Origin: Ilyonectria destructans
Taxonomy: Eukaryota; Ascomycota; Sordariomycetes; Hypocreales; Nectriaceae
Assembly: GCA_020740775.1 (NCBI GenBank)
Contig: JAHEWK010000009.1
Span: 558,001 to 622,000 of the forward strand
Direction: 5' to 3'
Length of the DNA: 64,000 nt
In this document: positions 32,838-43,451 of the stretch, piece by piece
Position numbering within the stretch: position 1 is the stretch's first letter
Layout of the letters: every line of letters begins with the position of its first letter
The notes under the pieces: generated by a model
Databases searched by the model: none
Seen by the model: the letters and a program-made list of their open reading frames with translations, nothing else
What the model was told of the DNA's origin: nothing
Translations under genes and position numbers: made by a program

Positions 32838-34329
32838 ATGGGCTGGACGTACAATGTGCCGGGCGATCCTCCCACCACCGGTCCTCAGATCACCTCTCTG
32901 GCCATCGTTTTCACAGCTGTTGCACTCTTGACGGTCAGCTTGCGAGTATACGTGAGGGGGTTCATGCTCAAAGCGTTTGGGATAGGTACGGAACATGGTG
33001 ATCTCTTGTTCTTTTGACCCTTGACTGATGCCCCGACTTTCAGATGACTGGATCATCATTGCGACATGGGTAGGAGATCTCCATCTCAGTTTGAAGCCTC
33101 TGCTGACCATAGGTTCAGTTTGCGAGCTGTGGCTTTGCAGTTGTGACGATCATGCGTGAGCGTCCTTACATCAAAAATCGCCAAAGATAACCGACTAAGA
33201 CAGAGCACAGAAACAAAATGGGGTCTGGGACTGAAGAGTCTTGACGATATGCCCACGGAGAACTACCATGATTTCATGCTGGTAAGCGACCTGTCCATCG
33301 TCTCCCACGACCACGACTGACACAACCCGCAGCTGCAATTCATCGGCGCGCCATTGTAAGAGACCACCTCCTTTCCCCACGATGATACCGAGACACCAAC
33401 ACGACAAACAGCTACATCTCTAGCATTCTTGGCTTCAAGCTGAGTCTGCTGTTATCCTATCTGCGCTTCATGAGTGCGGGCCTCTGGTACAACGCGACTG
33501 TTGGCGTTGCCGTGGCATGCACCTTGTTCCACATTTCGTTCTTGATTGCTCAGATCAACCTGTGCACGCCGGTAAGTCTTGGAAATGGACGATGTCAACG
33601 TGGATCAAGCCTAACACGAGTTCCTCCAAAGGTCAGGAAACAATGGGACGCCAGTGTCACAGGGGGATCATGCCTCGAAGGCGTGCCCATGTATACGACA
33701 ATGGCCTCTCTGACCATCGTCTTCGACGTCATGGTGTAAGTCAAGTATCTCAACATGGTCGCGTGGGTGCTAACAACCGCCTCAGCATGGCGCTCCCCTT
33801 CCCAACTCTGCTCAAGCTCCAAATGGCCAACCGCAAAAAGGTCGTCCTGCTCGGCCTCTTCGCAATGGGCACGTTCGTCTCTGTCATCCAAATCGTCCGC
33901 ATCCAGACCATCAAGTCCCTCTCCAACCTCCTCGACTCGAGCCTCCTCATCATGTGGTCAATGGTCGAAAACAACTTGGGCATCATCGTCGCATCAGTCC
34001 CGACGCTTGCACCGCTTGTGAGGTACTTTAGCGAGCAGTCAAGAGTGGGCAGCCGGAGCCGGAGCAAGTCCCAGGGCGACTCGGCGTACGCACTGCAGTC
34101 GACCTGGCGCAAGAACCTCTCGCGTCGCGATGGAGTGCAGACCCTGGGCAGCGGGGTGGATCAGAGGGATGGAGATAGCGCCGAGGACATATTGAGTCCC
34201 ACGAACGACAGGATGGGCGCGATGAACGAGGAGGGCATACTGCGGAAGACGGAGATTGTCATTGAGCATACGGCGCATGGCCCCCTGCATGATGAGCAAG
34301 CCAGCCCTGGTCGATTCCACGCCAATTGA
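32838..34329 (+). CDS. Seven-helix membrane protein, SAT4/PTH11-like rhodopsin fold (PF20684)
   Basis: Eight exons (32838..32985, 33044..33069, 33119..33155, 33211..33281, 33333..33355, 33412..33571, 33632..33735, 33786..34329) give 370 aa. Many exons are tiny (26, 37 and 23 bp), and the acceptor choices at 33119 and 33211 were forced by frame. The typical features are TM1 (ITSLAIVFTAVALLTVSLRVYVR), the DDWIIIATW motif in TM2, KWGLGLKSLDD in loop 1, and conserved cysteines in NLCTP and GGSCLEG. Late helices follow, with IVRIQTIKSL and TWSMVENNLGII-like IMWSMVENNLGII, and then a 100-residue serine/arginine-rich cytosolic tail. The family includes surface-sensing receptors such as Pth11, but this member lacks an N-terminal CFEM domain. 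Ligand and signalling are unknown. Confidence 0.83.
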
Positions 34330-35628
34330 TGGTGTCAAAGGTTATACGAAGTAGCGTCGTTAGGAAAATCGGCTAGAAAATACCGCATTTTACCCTGTTT
34401 CCGAGCAAATAATATTTCCTATGCTAACCGTTATCGAATACCGAAAATCTCATCCCAGCTTGATGCCATGATCTGTTCCTGCTTGCGCAATTTGGCGGAA
34501 GGACGTTCAGGCCATCATCTCTCCGCAGGCCAGGGTGACAGGGGCCACCTCCAGACATCATGCCAACGGAAGCCGTGGGGACCAGGTAACAAGGTACGGC
34601 ACGGCACTTACGGCCCGGAGGTTGATCTTGCTAGCGGGCTTGGAAGTGAGTGTAAATACAGGCCTCCCTGGAATTTGCAGCTGCAGCTACGGGGACCCTT
34701 TGCTAGAGCTGGTTCTGTTTCGGCCGAGTGTCTGCTCTAGGTATGGGCCCACCGGCAGTGTTCGCACTTGCAGGGCTTCCATGTTCGGTTCGGATGTCTC
34801 GGCTTGGCACTACTGGTGCCGCTTGGAAAACTCGGCAACAGATTTACAGTGGTTAGAGATGGACGGATGTACGACAGTATCCCTACCATGGCCTCTGCAA
34901 CCTTGGTGGTGATCAGGGTGAGGCACTTGGACGCACGAACTGAGCGACGTACCATTCTCTCGGGTAAGTCAATGCTTCTCTTTGTTAGCCCTGCCTATCG
35001 TACGCGTCTACTATTCAGGGGTCGACCTGGGTGGCAGCTCGTTTGCAGTGCTTGTCCCCCTCCTTGTCGCCGCCCTTCAATTTCAGGGGAGCCTTCGCGT
35101 CTCTGCGTCTAAATGCCTGTCCGCGTTCTCTCTTTCCTCCCCAACGTAGCTCTCGCAATACAGCGGCACTACTTTGAGTTAACTTCATTTGATCCATACA
35201 CCGACGGCCCCAGACCTTGCCGACTTACGGGGTATACGAGTGGGGAAATGGGGAGCCGGGAAATGCGGAGCTGGGTCCCGAGCTGGAACACTGGGCGTAT
35301 GATGAGACTCTTGCTAGCCGGCCTCCTACATTGATCATCACCCATTGGTGCCTTCACACTCACCTGCATGAACGCAGGCGCGGAGGTTGGCTGGCAGAGA
35401 ACTGACTGCCGTGGCACTAATTAATGCAGACAGGGATGCAGTTATAAGATGTCAATATGGGGTGAATATTCTCTGGGTCGGTGCAGTTTAATACAAAAAG
35501 TATTAGAGAATTGTCCCAGGCTATTGTGGTTACCTTGTGTCATTCAAAAAATAGTTCAACTGACTAACTGAATTGGTTTATTAACTCAATTGCTGAACAA
35601 TTATGTCCGGCCGTCAGTTCTTGTTTCC
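34330..35628. other. Intergenic with a dispersed repeat
   Basis: Convergent 3' regions of the SAT4 and membrane-protein genes. It contains the short repeat at 35207-35260. Several plus-strand frames in 34468-35405 lack similarity and are not called. Confidence 0.5.
35207..35260 (+). repeat. Dispersed 54-bp repeat, copy A
   Basis: Matches 61331-61384 in inverted orientation with about eight mismatches. The central 27 bp (35230-35256, beginning GGGTATACGAGTGGGG) are identical. One frame of both copies reads VYEWGNGE, so it may be a relic of a coding repeat. Confidence 0.65.
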
Positions 35629-37627
35629 TTACATCACCACCTGTCCTTTTTGCAACTGGGATATCTCCGTTGGAATACCAAATGCTGCGCGAGGGGTAGT
35701 GGTCGTGTTTTCTTTGGGATTCAAAACACCAAATAACAGCTTTGTCTGTCGGAGCTCCTTGGCTACTGTATCGCCTCCAAGCGATGATCTTTTGGTGATC
35801 TCGTCTAGAGTTTCGTTTCGTGTCATTGCCATGATGTCGCAGAAGCTCGTGTTGTGGCTGACGCCATTCTGGTATACAGCATAAAGGCCAACGAGAACAC
35901 CGAAACTGGCGCCCAGGATTGCGAGGCCGTTCGAGAGCCAGAGATTCCGCATATGGTACTCCCATATATTAATAGACAAGGTCTGGGTTGCATTTTTGGT
36001 TGCCCATCTGTCCTCACTAGTCCTAAGCGTCCACTTGTTAGTAACAATACGCACCTATGGAAATTTCATCACCTACCAGAACCTGCGGGAACTGAAAAGA
36101 CTTAGAGTCTGGTTTCTTGACAATTCCTCGATTAAGCGTCCAATTGGCAAGCCTCGGGCCAGTGCATGATCCTCTTCCGGGAATTGTGGAAGATCCTCGC
36201 CCCACCCGTCGTCATTGGACGGGTTGATAGTTCCAATGAGTAATGTTTGCATAATACTAGTACCAATGGTCTTGAGATCCGTATTAGTGACAGTGTACTG
36301 ATCAGTAGAACCGCCAGACCTCTGCTGGCCAATGGCGCCGTTCAGTAGATTCGCCACAGCTTGAGCTGCCGCGACATAAGCAGTATCGCTGCTCGTGATA
36401 TTGGCCGTGCCTCTCCATTTGAAGCTATACGGATGCGTAACGGAAATAGTTTGGGTGGTGCCTGAAGAGCTGAATCGAATATTGTACATGGTATTCTGAA
36501 GAGAGCATACCAGTTTTTCGTCATGAAGGCTCACCAGCAACGGGTAAGAGCTAGGATGGCCTTGAGGTTGAGGTTGATATGGGCATGCTCCACGACCTTG
36601 CAAACATTCTTCGTTCATCTTGGAGAAATCCCATGCCGATAAGTTATGGTAGTCTGTTTCTGTAGAAGTGAGGTAACTGGAATCAGCCGTCAGAGACAGA
36701 TAGATCGCTTGGCCACCCGAGCTGCCGCCTACGACGCTGACCGCCTCCCCTTGGATAATGTCAATGAATTTTAGCATGAAGCCAGTTGCATTATCGCACT
36801 TCAGAGATGGGCCGTCGAACTGCAAGGTATAGGATGTATTCAATGCCTCCAGAGCCATGGGCAAGATCTCGCCACTGGATGCTGTTGCGGAAGTGACTCT
36901 CATTAAGAGGGGAGAAACATTGCCAGCCATTCCTTCAAACCTGTACGACGAGCTGTTGTCGAATTTCAATGTCGGAACGGTCATTGAGATTTGAGATTCC
37001 CGACTTGTCAAGGTGACAAGAAGGGAAGAAGGAGTGATGAGGGCGGAGAGAGGAATGGTCCTAGGTTGTGTAAGTGGATAATACAAGCGCATTTGCACCA
37101 GGCGCTCACCATGTCAAAATCGCAAGAAAAGTAGCCATTTTGGCTCTCCAGAGAAATTCCCAATTCATGAAAGATAGCATATCCGTCGTGGCATCATATA
37201 TAGCATTGATGCCGGACACGGAGTACGGTCGCCGCCGGAAGTTGGTCCAAATGCGCTGCTTGTATGCAACGGCCACGGCACATGCGAGACAAGTTTTGGT
37301 GGTAAACGCAAGTGCGAGGCCATACCTCGAAATCCACTCCTGTGTTGTCCAAGGCCGGGCGCCATCCTGTCGAGTTCTCACAGGGGTCCCGTCGAGCGAC
37401 GAATAGTACAGGTGATGGCCGAGAGCTGAAATCGTCCCAAACACCAGTAAACCAACCATCTTGGCAGGCGTTTGCCATCCGACTCGCCATTGGGCGGTCT
37501 TGACCGCTTCTTTTGGTGAACTCGGGGGATCCGTATCAGTCGATTGAGTTGCATCAACCCTGGTGTAAGTGACAGGCTTGCGCCTGACTGACGGGTCATG
37601 CGAAAGACTTTGTGTGAGATGGGACAT
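35629..37627 (-). CDS. Large fungal membrane protein of unknown function
   Basis: Three exons, complement(37110..37627, 36077..37060, 35629..36022), give 631 aa. Layout: a polar cytosolic N-terminus of 55 residues, TM1 at about 57-77, TM2 at 113-133 (LALAFTTKTCLACAVAVAY), TM3 at 165-190 (MATFLAILTWTIPLSALITP), a 340-residue glycosylated outer domain with paired cysteines (NEECLQGRGACPY), a C-terminal TM near 540-562 (GLAILGASFGVLVGLYAVY), and a cytosolic tail. The sequence between TM2 and TM3 (YKQRIWTNFRRRPYSVSGINAIYDA) is the signature of a family of fungal membrane proteins that databases sometimes label formylmethionine deformylase-like, without biochemical support. Function is unknown. 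A non-ATG in-frame extension upstream of 37627 was not used. Confidence 0.72.
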
Positions 37628-38266
37628 TGAAGAGTCGGAGGGCAGTGGATCAAAGCAGCCTAGTGCTAAAATCAAAAGTCTAGTCGGCCTTGATTCTTGT
37701 TTCCGTTTTCATGTGTTGGGGCTATTGAGCCGTTGGTATTGAGGTAGCGAGAGCAAGATAATGAGCAGATCGTACCAGTCAGAGGGCAACAGAGAATGCA
37801 GACATGGCCACAGCTTTATCGAGACCCGGCGGCCCAAAACACGAGAAGACAGCAGCCAACAAATCGCTCAACATTTGATTGGGAATGCCAACCAACAGCA
37901 CTCGCCCCAGTTCCTCTTCAATCCCTTGGACTGCGGTAAGGCGCATTGGATGCACCAAAGTGGGATTGTAGCCAATAATGTACAGGCATTTACCCGATAC
38001 ATGGGCTCGCCCCTATTTTCGACCAACATCAAAGTACTGCGGACCCTCCTGTGTACAGAATTTTGATTGGGATCAACACCAACAGTACAGTACCTGCGGG
38101 CTGCAATTGTGGGTATAGTACATACGCCTTACTGCAATCAAAGGGCTATTAAAAACTCGGATGTAACGTTGAAGCGAGGTCGTTTGGGGGCTATGCACAC
38201 AGCCCTGCACAAATGGCTGGAATACCTAAAAAATACCTAAATTCAGTCGCGTCAACGGGTCAAGTA
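37628..38266. other. Intergenic, no supported gene
   Basis: Promoter side of the membrane-protein gene up to the transposon. Nothing further is recognised. Confidence 0.5.
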
Positions 38267-38292
38267 CAGCGGGGTTCCAAAAGTCTTGCAAC
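38267..38292 (+). repeat. Left terminal inverted repeat of Tc1-like element
   Basis: 26 bp, beginning CAGCGGGGTTCC and ending TTGCAAC. A perfect inverse copy is found at 39649-39674. Confidence 0.93.
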
Positions 38293-38410
38293 AGCCCCAC
38301 TTACACCACCACCCTCACCGGAACGCATGCAATAAAGATACCAATTAAACAGGCCACAGACTAGCTGTAATAAAAGTAACTACATTTTTGGATTCCTCAG
38401 AGGCGTGGCT

Positions 38411-39563
38411 TTAATATTTTGTATACCAACCCCTAGCTTTACGGCAAGCCTCCACCCTATGCGGCATAGACTCCAGCAGGCCCCGAATGAAGTCTTGAGG
38501 GATAGCTTCCCACGCCGCTTCCAAGCACACTTTAAATTTAGCGATATCGGCTGCGTTTTTCTTCAATTTGGAGACCCAAGGGAACATTCTATAGAGATCT
38601 CTCTTTAGTCTGGCCTAAATATGCTCGATGGGGTTCAGATTGGGGCTGTAAGGCGGCCAGTCAATAAGAGAGATCCCGTGCTCGAGCAGAAAGCTCATCG
38701 AGACCTTTGATATGTGAATTCCAGTATTATCCTGCTGAAAATGCCAGGTGCTATTATAATCAGGAAGAAGCCCAGAAGTTAGAGCTTCAATATAGCTCTT
38801 TGATGAGTAGCCTCCGCACTTGGAGGCTGTATCCCGAGTCATAATAACCAGCTTGCTTCGGCTCCTCTTGCAAATTGCACCCTACACTATTATCGTCACA
38901 TCACCCTTACCATAGGCCATTTTATTGACGAATTTTAGGTCATAGATCTCATAGGTAAACCTCCAGACCCAGGTACCTAGATTGGCACTGCCATTTGCAG
39001 CAGAACATTCATCAGAGAAGATAATCTAAGGGGTGTGAGTAATAGGTATAGTAGCGGACAGGAACATCTTAAACACTCGGCCATACCTCACTCAATTCTT
39101 CCTCTTTTTTCGCCCAATCGCGTGTAAACTGAAGCCGTTAAGCTGCATCTTCCTTTCGTAAAAAGATCCTCTTTCTAGCTTGCCATTTGTGTAAGTTGAC
39201 CTCATTTAAAGCCCGGCGTACAGTCGTCGCGCTCACCCCAAGACTCAGGTCATCCACCAGATCTTTTCTTGAGACGCCTTCGTCCTGTCGTACAGCGTGA
39301 ATAATAGCCCTTTTCGCCCGAGGCGTCAGACTTGGGGGACGCCCGGACTGAGGGTTAGGATCGATTGATGCGGTTGTCTCGAGCCGTTGAAGCAGACGGC
39401 TGATTGTGGCTGTCGTGACCCCAAAACGCGTCGCAACCACACTCCTTTTTTCTCCAGCTTGCACGGCCGCAATAATAGCCGCACGAAGCTCGGGGCTAGT
39501 TCGTTGTTTTCCTTGGCGATTTCCGGATATTATGGTCCCAAAAGATCGTAAATTGGACGTCAT
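38411..39563 (-). pseudogene. Tc1-like DD34E transposase, inactivated
   Basis: The N-terminal part (39563 to 39138) holds two helix-turn-helix units (SVVATRFGVTTATISRLL and the SRKDLVDDLSLGVSATTVRRAL unit) separated by the GRPPSLTPR hook. The catalytic part gives the first D in FSDE, the second D in FQQDNTG, and E in NPIEH, with 34 residues between the last two. Stops lie at 39138-39140 (TAA where CAA/Q is expected), 38882-38884 (TAG for TGG/W) and 38615-38617 (TAG for TGG/W). All three are C-to-T or G-to-A changes. Between 39087 and 39028 a GTATGG...TTAG stretch could be a small intron or an insertion that shifts frame. The C-terminus runs to a natural stop at 38411. Confidence 0.9.
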
Positions 39564-39648
39564 AATAAAAAGTTGTGAGATGTTGAAGATGAAGGAGCAA
39601 AAAACGCGGTTCGGATCCTTGACGCTGGTCGCGAAAAAGTCGCGTGGC

Positions 39649-39674
39649 GTTGCAAGACTTTTGGAACCCCGCTG
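39649..39674 (-). repeat. Right terminal inverted repeat of Tc1-like element
   Basis: Perfect inverse copy of 38267-38292, followed by TA. Confidence 0.93.
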
Positions 39675-40599
39675 TATCCACTCGCTTGGTGGACCTGGTG
39701 GTAGCTAAGAGTTGCCAGGAACGGGAACGAATATTTATTCCATTATCCCCAGCGCTAATGAGACTGGATTTACAGAGTTTTTACGGTAGGTGCTTTTATA
39801 TTCGCGACATGCGCGTGAGTAGTCATAGAAACTGGGAAGTAGATGAATGTAAGCTGGCCTACTTATGTCTTCGCGGGAGGTTCCAAATCGGCCTTACAAG
39901 GTATCTCAGGAATTAGTCACCTCGAATGGAGTTGGGTAATCAGAAGAGTGATAAAAATGTGTTGGCGGTTTTGGAGGCAGCTGTAGTGATTGGATTTTTT
40001 TGTGATGCACGCCGTTAGAGAGTGTTCAACTTCCCAGTGTGGTCCCCAATTCCAACAATTGCCTAGTGAGAGCGAGGCACTTATGTAAGGGTAGACGACA
40101 CAAAGTTAGCTATACCTGAAGGTTTATCAAACCTATTTGCGGCATCTCACACGAACCCTAAAATAACGGGCAATCTCTCATCATAAGCCATGTTGGAGTG
40201 GATTGGTATCCGCAGCTACTTCGTACAGTTGCTTCTGCAACTAGAAACCCACTTCCACTCACCTTTAGTAATAGCCCCTAGGCCGTCATAGCTACCCTGT
40301 ACCCAGATATAACTCAGCGAGGTCCGGACAGATAGGGCGCTCTATCTTGGCGTTAGGCAGGATAACGACTTCAAATCTATTGGATGCATGTCAGAGTCTA
40401 GACCGAATTTCGAATTGTTGCATACACTCTCCCCACTGAGTGCGGGGAAACTCTCGTGTCTCATCTTGCGGAAAATCCTGCAAAACCACCAAGATCAATC
40501 GTTCGTCGCTCATTGTGCTCATATCGACTCCTCATTGACGCCATTTGACGGCTGCAACTCTATTTCAGGCTCCTCAGCCCCTGCAGCTCTCGCGATATC
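39675..40599. other. Intergenic, no supported gene
   Basis: From the transposon end to the F-box gene. A plus-strand frame at 40388-40630 overlaps the F-box start out of frame and has no similarity. Confidence 0.5.
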
Positions 40600-42495
40600 A
40601 TGGATCTGCATCACGATGTCTCAAGTCTGATGATGGGGATGTTTAGCGGCATCGAAAAGGACGAATTTGGCAGGGAACAGCATGCGCGACGCCCACTTCT
40701 GCTCGATACCGTCATGGAAGGCCGAAATAGGGTGTCTCGCAGTAGATTGCTCCAGCTGCCAGCCGAGATCCTGGCCGACGTGGTCGACTTGTTGACCGAT
40801 GATAAGGCGGCTCTGGCTTCCCTCGCCCTGGTCAATAGTGATTGCCGACAGCTCGCCCGTTCCGGCCAGTTTGCCGAGATCCGCTTCGACTACAGTCGTC
40901 ACACACAAGAACTCGTCTTGGAGCTTGCACGTGAATCTTTTGACTCTCCTCGGAAGCTCAGCATCGGCACCTGCGTGCGCAGATTCACCTTCGCGTCCGA
41001 TCCCAAGTACATTATAGACTTTCACATGGATCTGTACGATTCAATCTGGGGTGAAGCCCAGATGTACTCCGAAGAGGAGCGCGAAAGTTTCCGAGAACAG
41101 GCCAACGCCTTTTATCGGAAGATGAGAGGGCTTACAGTACTGCCTATTCCCGTCGCAATGCCCAACCTTGAAGTTCTCGTCTGGGAGGACCGCTTTTCGC
41201 TCGATGAAACCTTCTTTCGTACAGTATCTCGCTCTTCAATCCGGCACCTCAAGATGAGCAGGGTTTGTATCGATGATCCCTGGCTGATGGAAGAGCCTCT
41301 GACTCCCAAGACATGGTCACTTTGCTCTCTTGATCTCGACCTTTCTTTGGCATTTCGGCCTGAGGACGCGACTGGCTCAGACGGGGATAGCCAAGATGTG
41401 CAGAAAACAAAATCGATACACCCGATATCTCCTTTCTTCAGAACACTCTTCCAGCTTTGTGCTCCTACGCTTGAGTCACTGAACTGGACAACTGTGGATA
41501 CCTTGTCCAAGAGAAACATTTCACTCGGCAGCAATCCCATCTCGTTTCCCCGTCTACGGCGCCTGCGGCTTGGGTTTCTATATCTTGATACTCCCGGGTT
41601 CTCATCATTCATGTCAGCTCCACTCCGGCATCTGGAGTTGGGTTCAATGGTTTCGACTCAGCACGGGAGCTCTCTGCCTGCTTATGAGACATTGCGAGAT
41701 CTTAGCAGCTTCGTCGTCGCCGATTTACCCATTGAGGAGGAGACGTGCACGCATATCGCCGAGTTCATCATACAACATGACCGCCTCCAAAAGCTTTTCG
41801 TGCATGAGCACGATGATACAAACAACGAGAACGCTCACCTTGACCGCTGCATTCTCCCTGTGCTTACACACGGCAACTTCAGTCATCTTCGTTCTCTGTC
41901 TTTGGCATGGGGTGGAGGCAGCATGGATGAAAACAGAACATTACATGAAGTCGACATTCCGGAAACGGCGCTGGCCGCGGTTGGGGCGCTTGTGTCGCTC
42001 GAACAACTCAGCCTTAGTTGCGGCTTGAGGCTCGGATGGCGACATCAATGGCTTGTTCACCACCCGCAACTGCGCACCTCCCTTCAGGGTCTAAGTAGAC
42101 TTAAAAAGCTGGCCCTGGTTCGCGACACCTATCCGCTCCCTTCGCCCGTCTTCGACACTGAGGCGTATTATTCGCGACGAATGGTCAAGGCCGAAGAGCG
42201 CGCTGATGCGGAAGGTCGGATGGAATTGGAACCGGATGAGGCTGGCAGTGACGACAGTCCAGAAGTCGAGATATGGGAGAGAGCCCATCGAAACCGTATG
42301 CTCGGCCACGCTGAGACATACGCTGCAGTGCTACCAGCGTTGGAATGGATCCTTTGCGGACAGCGGCCAATGGCAATCGAGCGAGATGATAAAAGCCGAA
42401 TCGCCCGCTTGAAGGCAGTCCCGTTGACTAAATGCAGGGATGATTGCTACACGTTTTTGAAAGAAACCTTCGGACTGGCGACTAAAGACGATTAG
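40600..42495 (+). CDS. F-box protein with leucine-rich repeats
   Basis: Single exon, 631 aa. The F-box is at about residues 50-95 (RLLQLPAEILADVVDLL, then LASLALVNSDCRQLA), which would bind Skp1 of an SCF ubiquitin ligase. The rest has irregular leucine-rich segments (PRLRRLRLGFLYLD, APLRHLELGSM, FSHLRSLSLAWGG, LVSLEQLSLSCGL, LSRLKKLALVRDT), presumably the substrate-binding surface. An acidic hinge near 545-560 precedes a final helix-rich part. There is no signal peptide and no introns. Expanded, fast-evolving F-box/LRR genes like this are common in filamentous ascomycetes. The target protein is unknown. The gene is open throughout, in contrast to the three damaged genes to its right. Confidence 0.85.
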   Translation: MDLHHDVSSLMMGMFSGIEKDEFGREQHARRPLLLDTVMEGRNRVSRSRLLQLPAEILADVVDLLTDDKAALASLALVNSDCRQLARSGQFAEIRFDYSRHTQELVLELARESFDSPRKLSIGTCVRRFTFASDPKYIIDFHMDLYDSIWGEAQMYSEEERESFREQANAFYRKMRGLTVLPIPVAMPNLEVLVWEDRFSLDETFFRTVSRSSIRHLKMSRVCIDDPWLMEEPLTPKTWSLCSLDLDLSLAFRPEDATGSDGDSQDVQKTKSIHPISPFFRTLFQLCAPTLESLNWTTVDTLSKRNISLGSNPISFPRLRRLRLGFLYLDTPGFSSFMSAPLRHLELGSMVSTQHGSSLPAYETLRDLSSFVVADLPIEEETCTHIAEFIIQHDRLQKLFVHEHDDTNNENAHLDRCILPVLTHGNFSHLRSLSLAWGGGSMDENRTLHEVDIPETALAAVGALVSLEQLSLSCGLRLGWRHQWLVHHPQLRTSLQGLSRLKKLALVRDTYPLPSPVFDTEAYYSRRMVKAEERADAEGRMELEPDEAGSDDSPEVEIWERAHRNRMLGHAETYAAVLPALEWILCGQRPMAIERDDKSRIARLKAVPLTKCRDDCYTFLKETFGLATKDD

Positions 42496-43451
42496 AATTC
42501 GGATGTTAATGGGAGGCTTCAAGAAAGAAGAACTTGGTAATCATTAGTTGAACTCTTTATCTTGAGTGATATATCTATATCCTTTTGATACCCTTGTGGC
42601 AGAGTAGTGAGGTGCAGAGGTCACATTTTCGAAGGTCATTCATTCAATTCTAGCCAAGGGTCCCGTTTTGACAACTAGGCTGTGACTAGGACTGGGTCCC
42701 TAGAAAAATCAGCTAGCTTAGACGATAACCTGTATCCTCTACATGAAATATGGTAGGCGAGGTCATCCTACTGAAAATGATCAATCTAGCACTATCCCGT
42801 GGCGCTATTATAAAAGATAATAACCGGCGCTAGCTAGGAGTCTACGACACACCGTGCGAGGTTCTTGAAGACCTATTGATAGACATATTGGAAGCTGTAG
42901 CGTATTCTGCTGAGTCTCGATTAGGTCCGGAAAGAGCGAGCCGAAAACGGAACTGTTGAGATACAGGGAACATTGAGACAGAGCAGCCGGCCCGTTCTGG
43001 TTACTGGAGATTCTTGAAGGAAAATCGCAAATGGAAAGAGAGGTTTTATCCGGCTAGCCTGGGCCGGGCTCGGTCAGGGCTACACGGTTCCTCTAGGTAC
43101 TGAAGAATGGAATATAGCGCTACTATATGACCAGACATAGGTTCAGTTAGGTAATAAAAGAAATAAGAAAAGAAATACTTTTAATAAATGTTGGATACGT
43201 TGGGTAATCTTCAATCTAGAGATAACTGGTCAAGTATTAGGTATATTGAAAATTACCAAGTATCTGGATGATAGCAAATATCTTCTGCAATAAAGTCCCT
43301 CTGACTCTAAATCACAAATTATATTAGTAATTCAATCTTTCTAGCGACATAACGTATTCGAGAATCTTGTAGCTATACCATAGTTAACCTCATAGGGATA
43401 GTCAGCTGGTAATGTGAGCCGTCCTTCTGCGTTTGGTCACCCATCCATTCT
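42496..43451. other. Intergenic, no supported gene
   Basis: About 950 bp, mostly AT-rich, with a short GC-rich island near 43040-43100. It has no frames with similarity and no element ends. Confidence 0.5.

Larger units (their letters stand above)
38267..39674. mobile_element. Tc1/impala-like transposon, complete but defective, 1408 bp
   Basis: A perfect 26-bp terminal inverted repeat (starting CAGCGGGGTTCC) lies at 38267-38292 and 39649-39674. A TA dinucleotide is duplicated at 38265-38266 and 39675-39676, the Tc1/mariner target. The single transposase gene on the minus strand is broken by stops. Size, repeat length and DD34E spacing resemble impala of Fusarium (known family), hence impala-like. 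Intact ends mean it could still be mobilised in trans. Confidence 0.93.
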
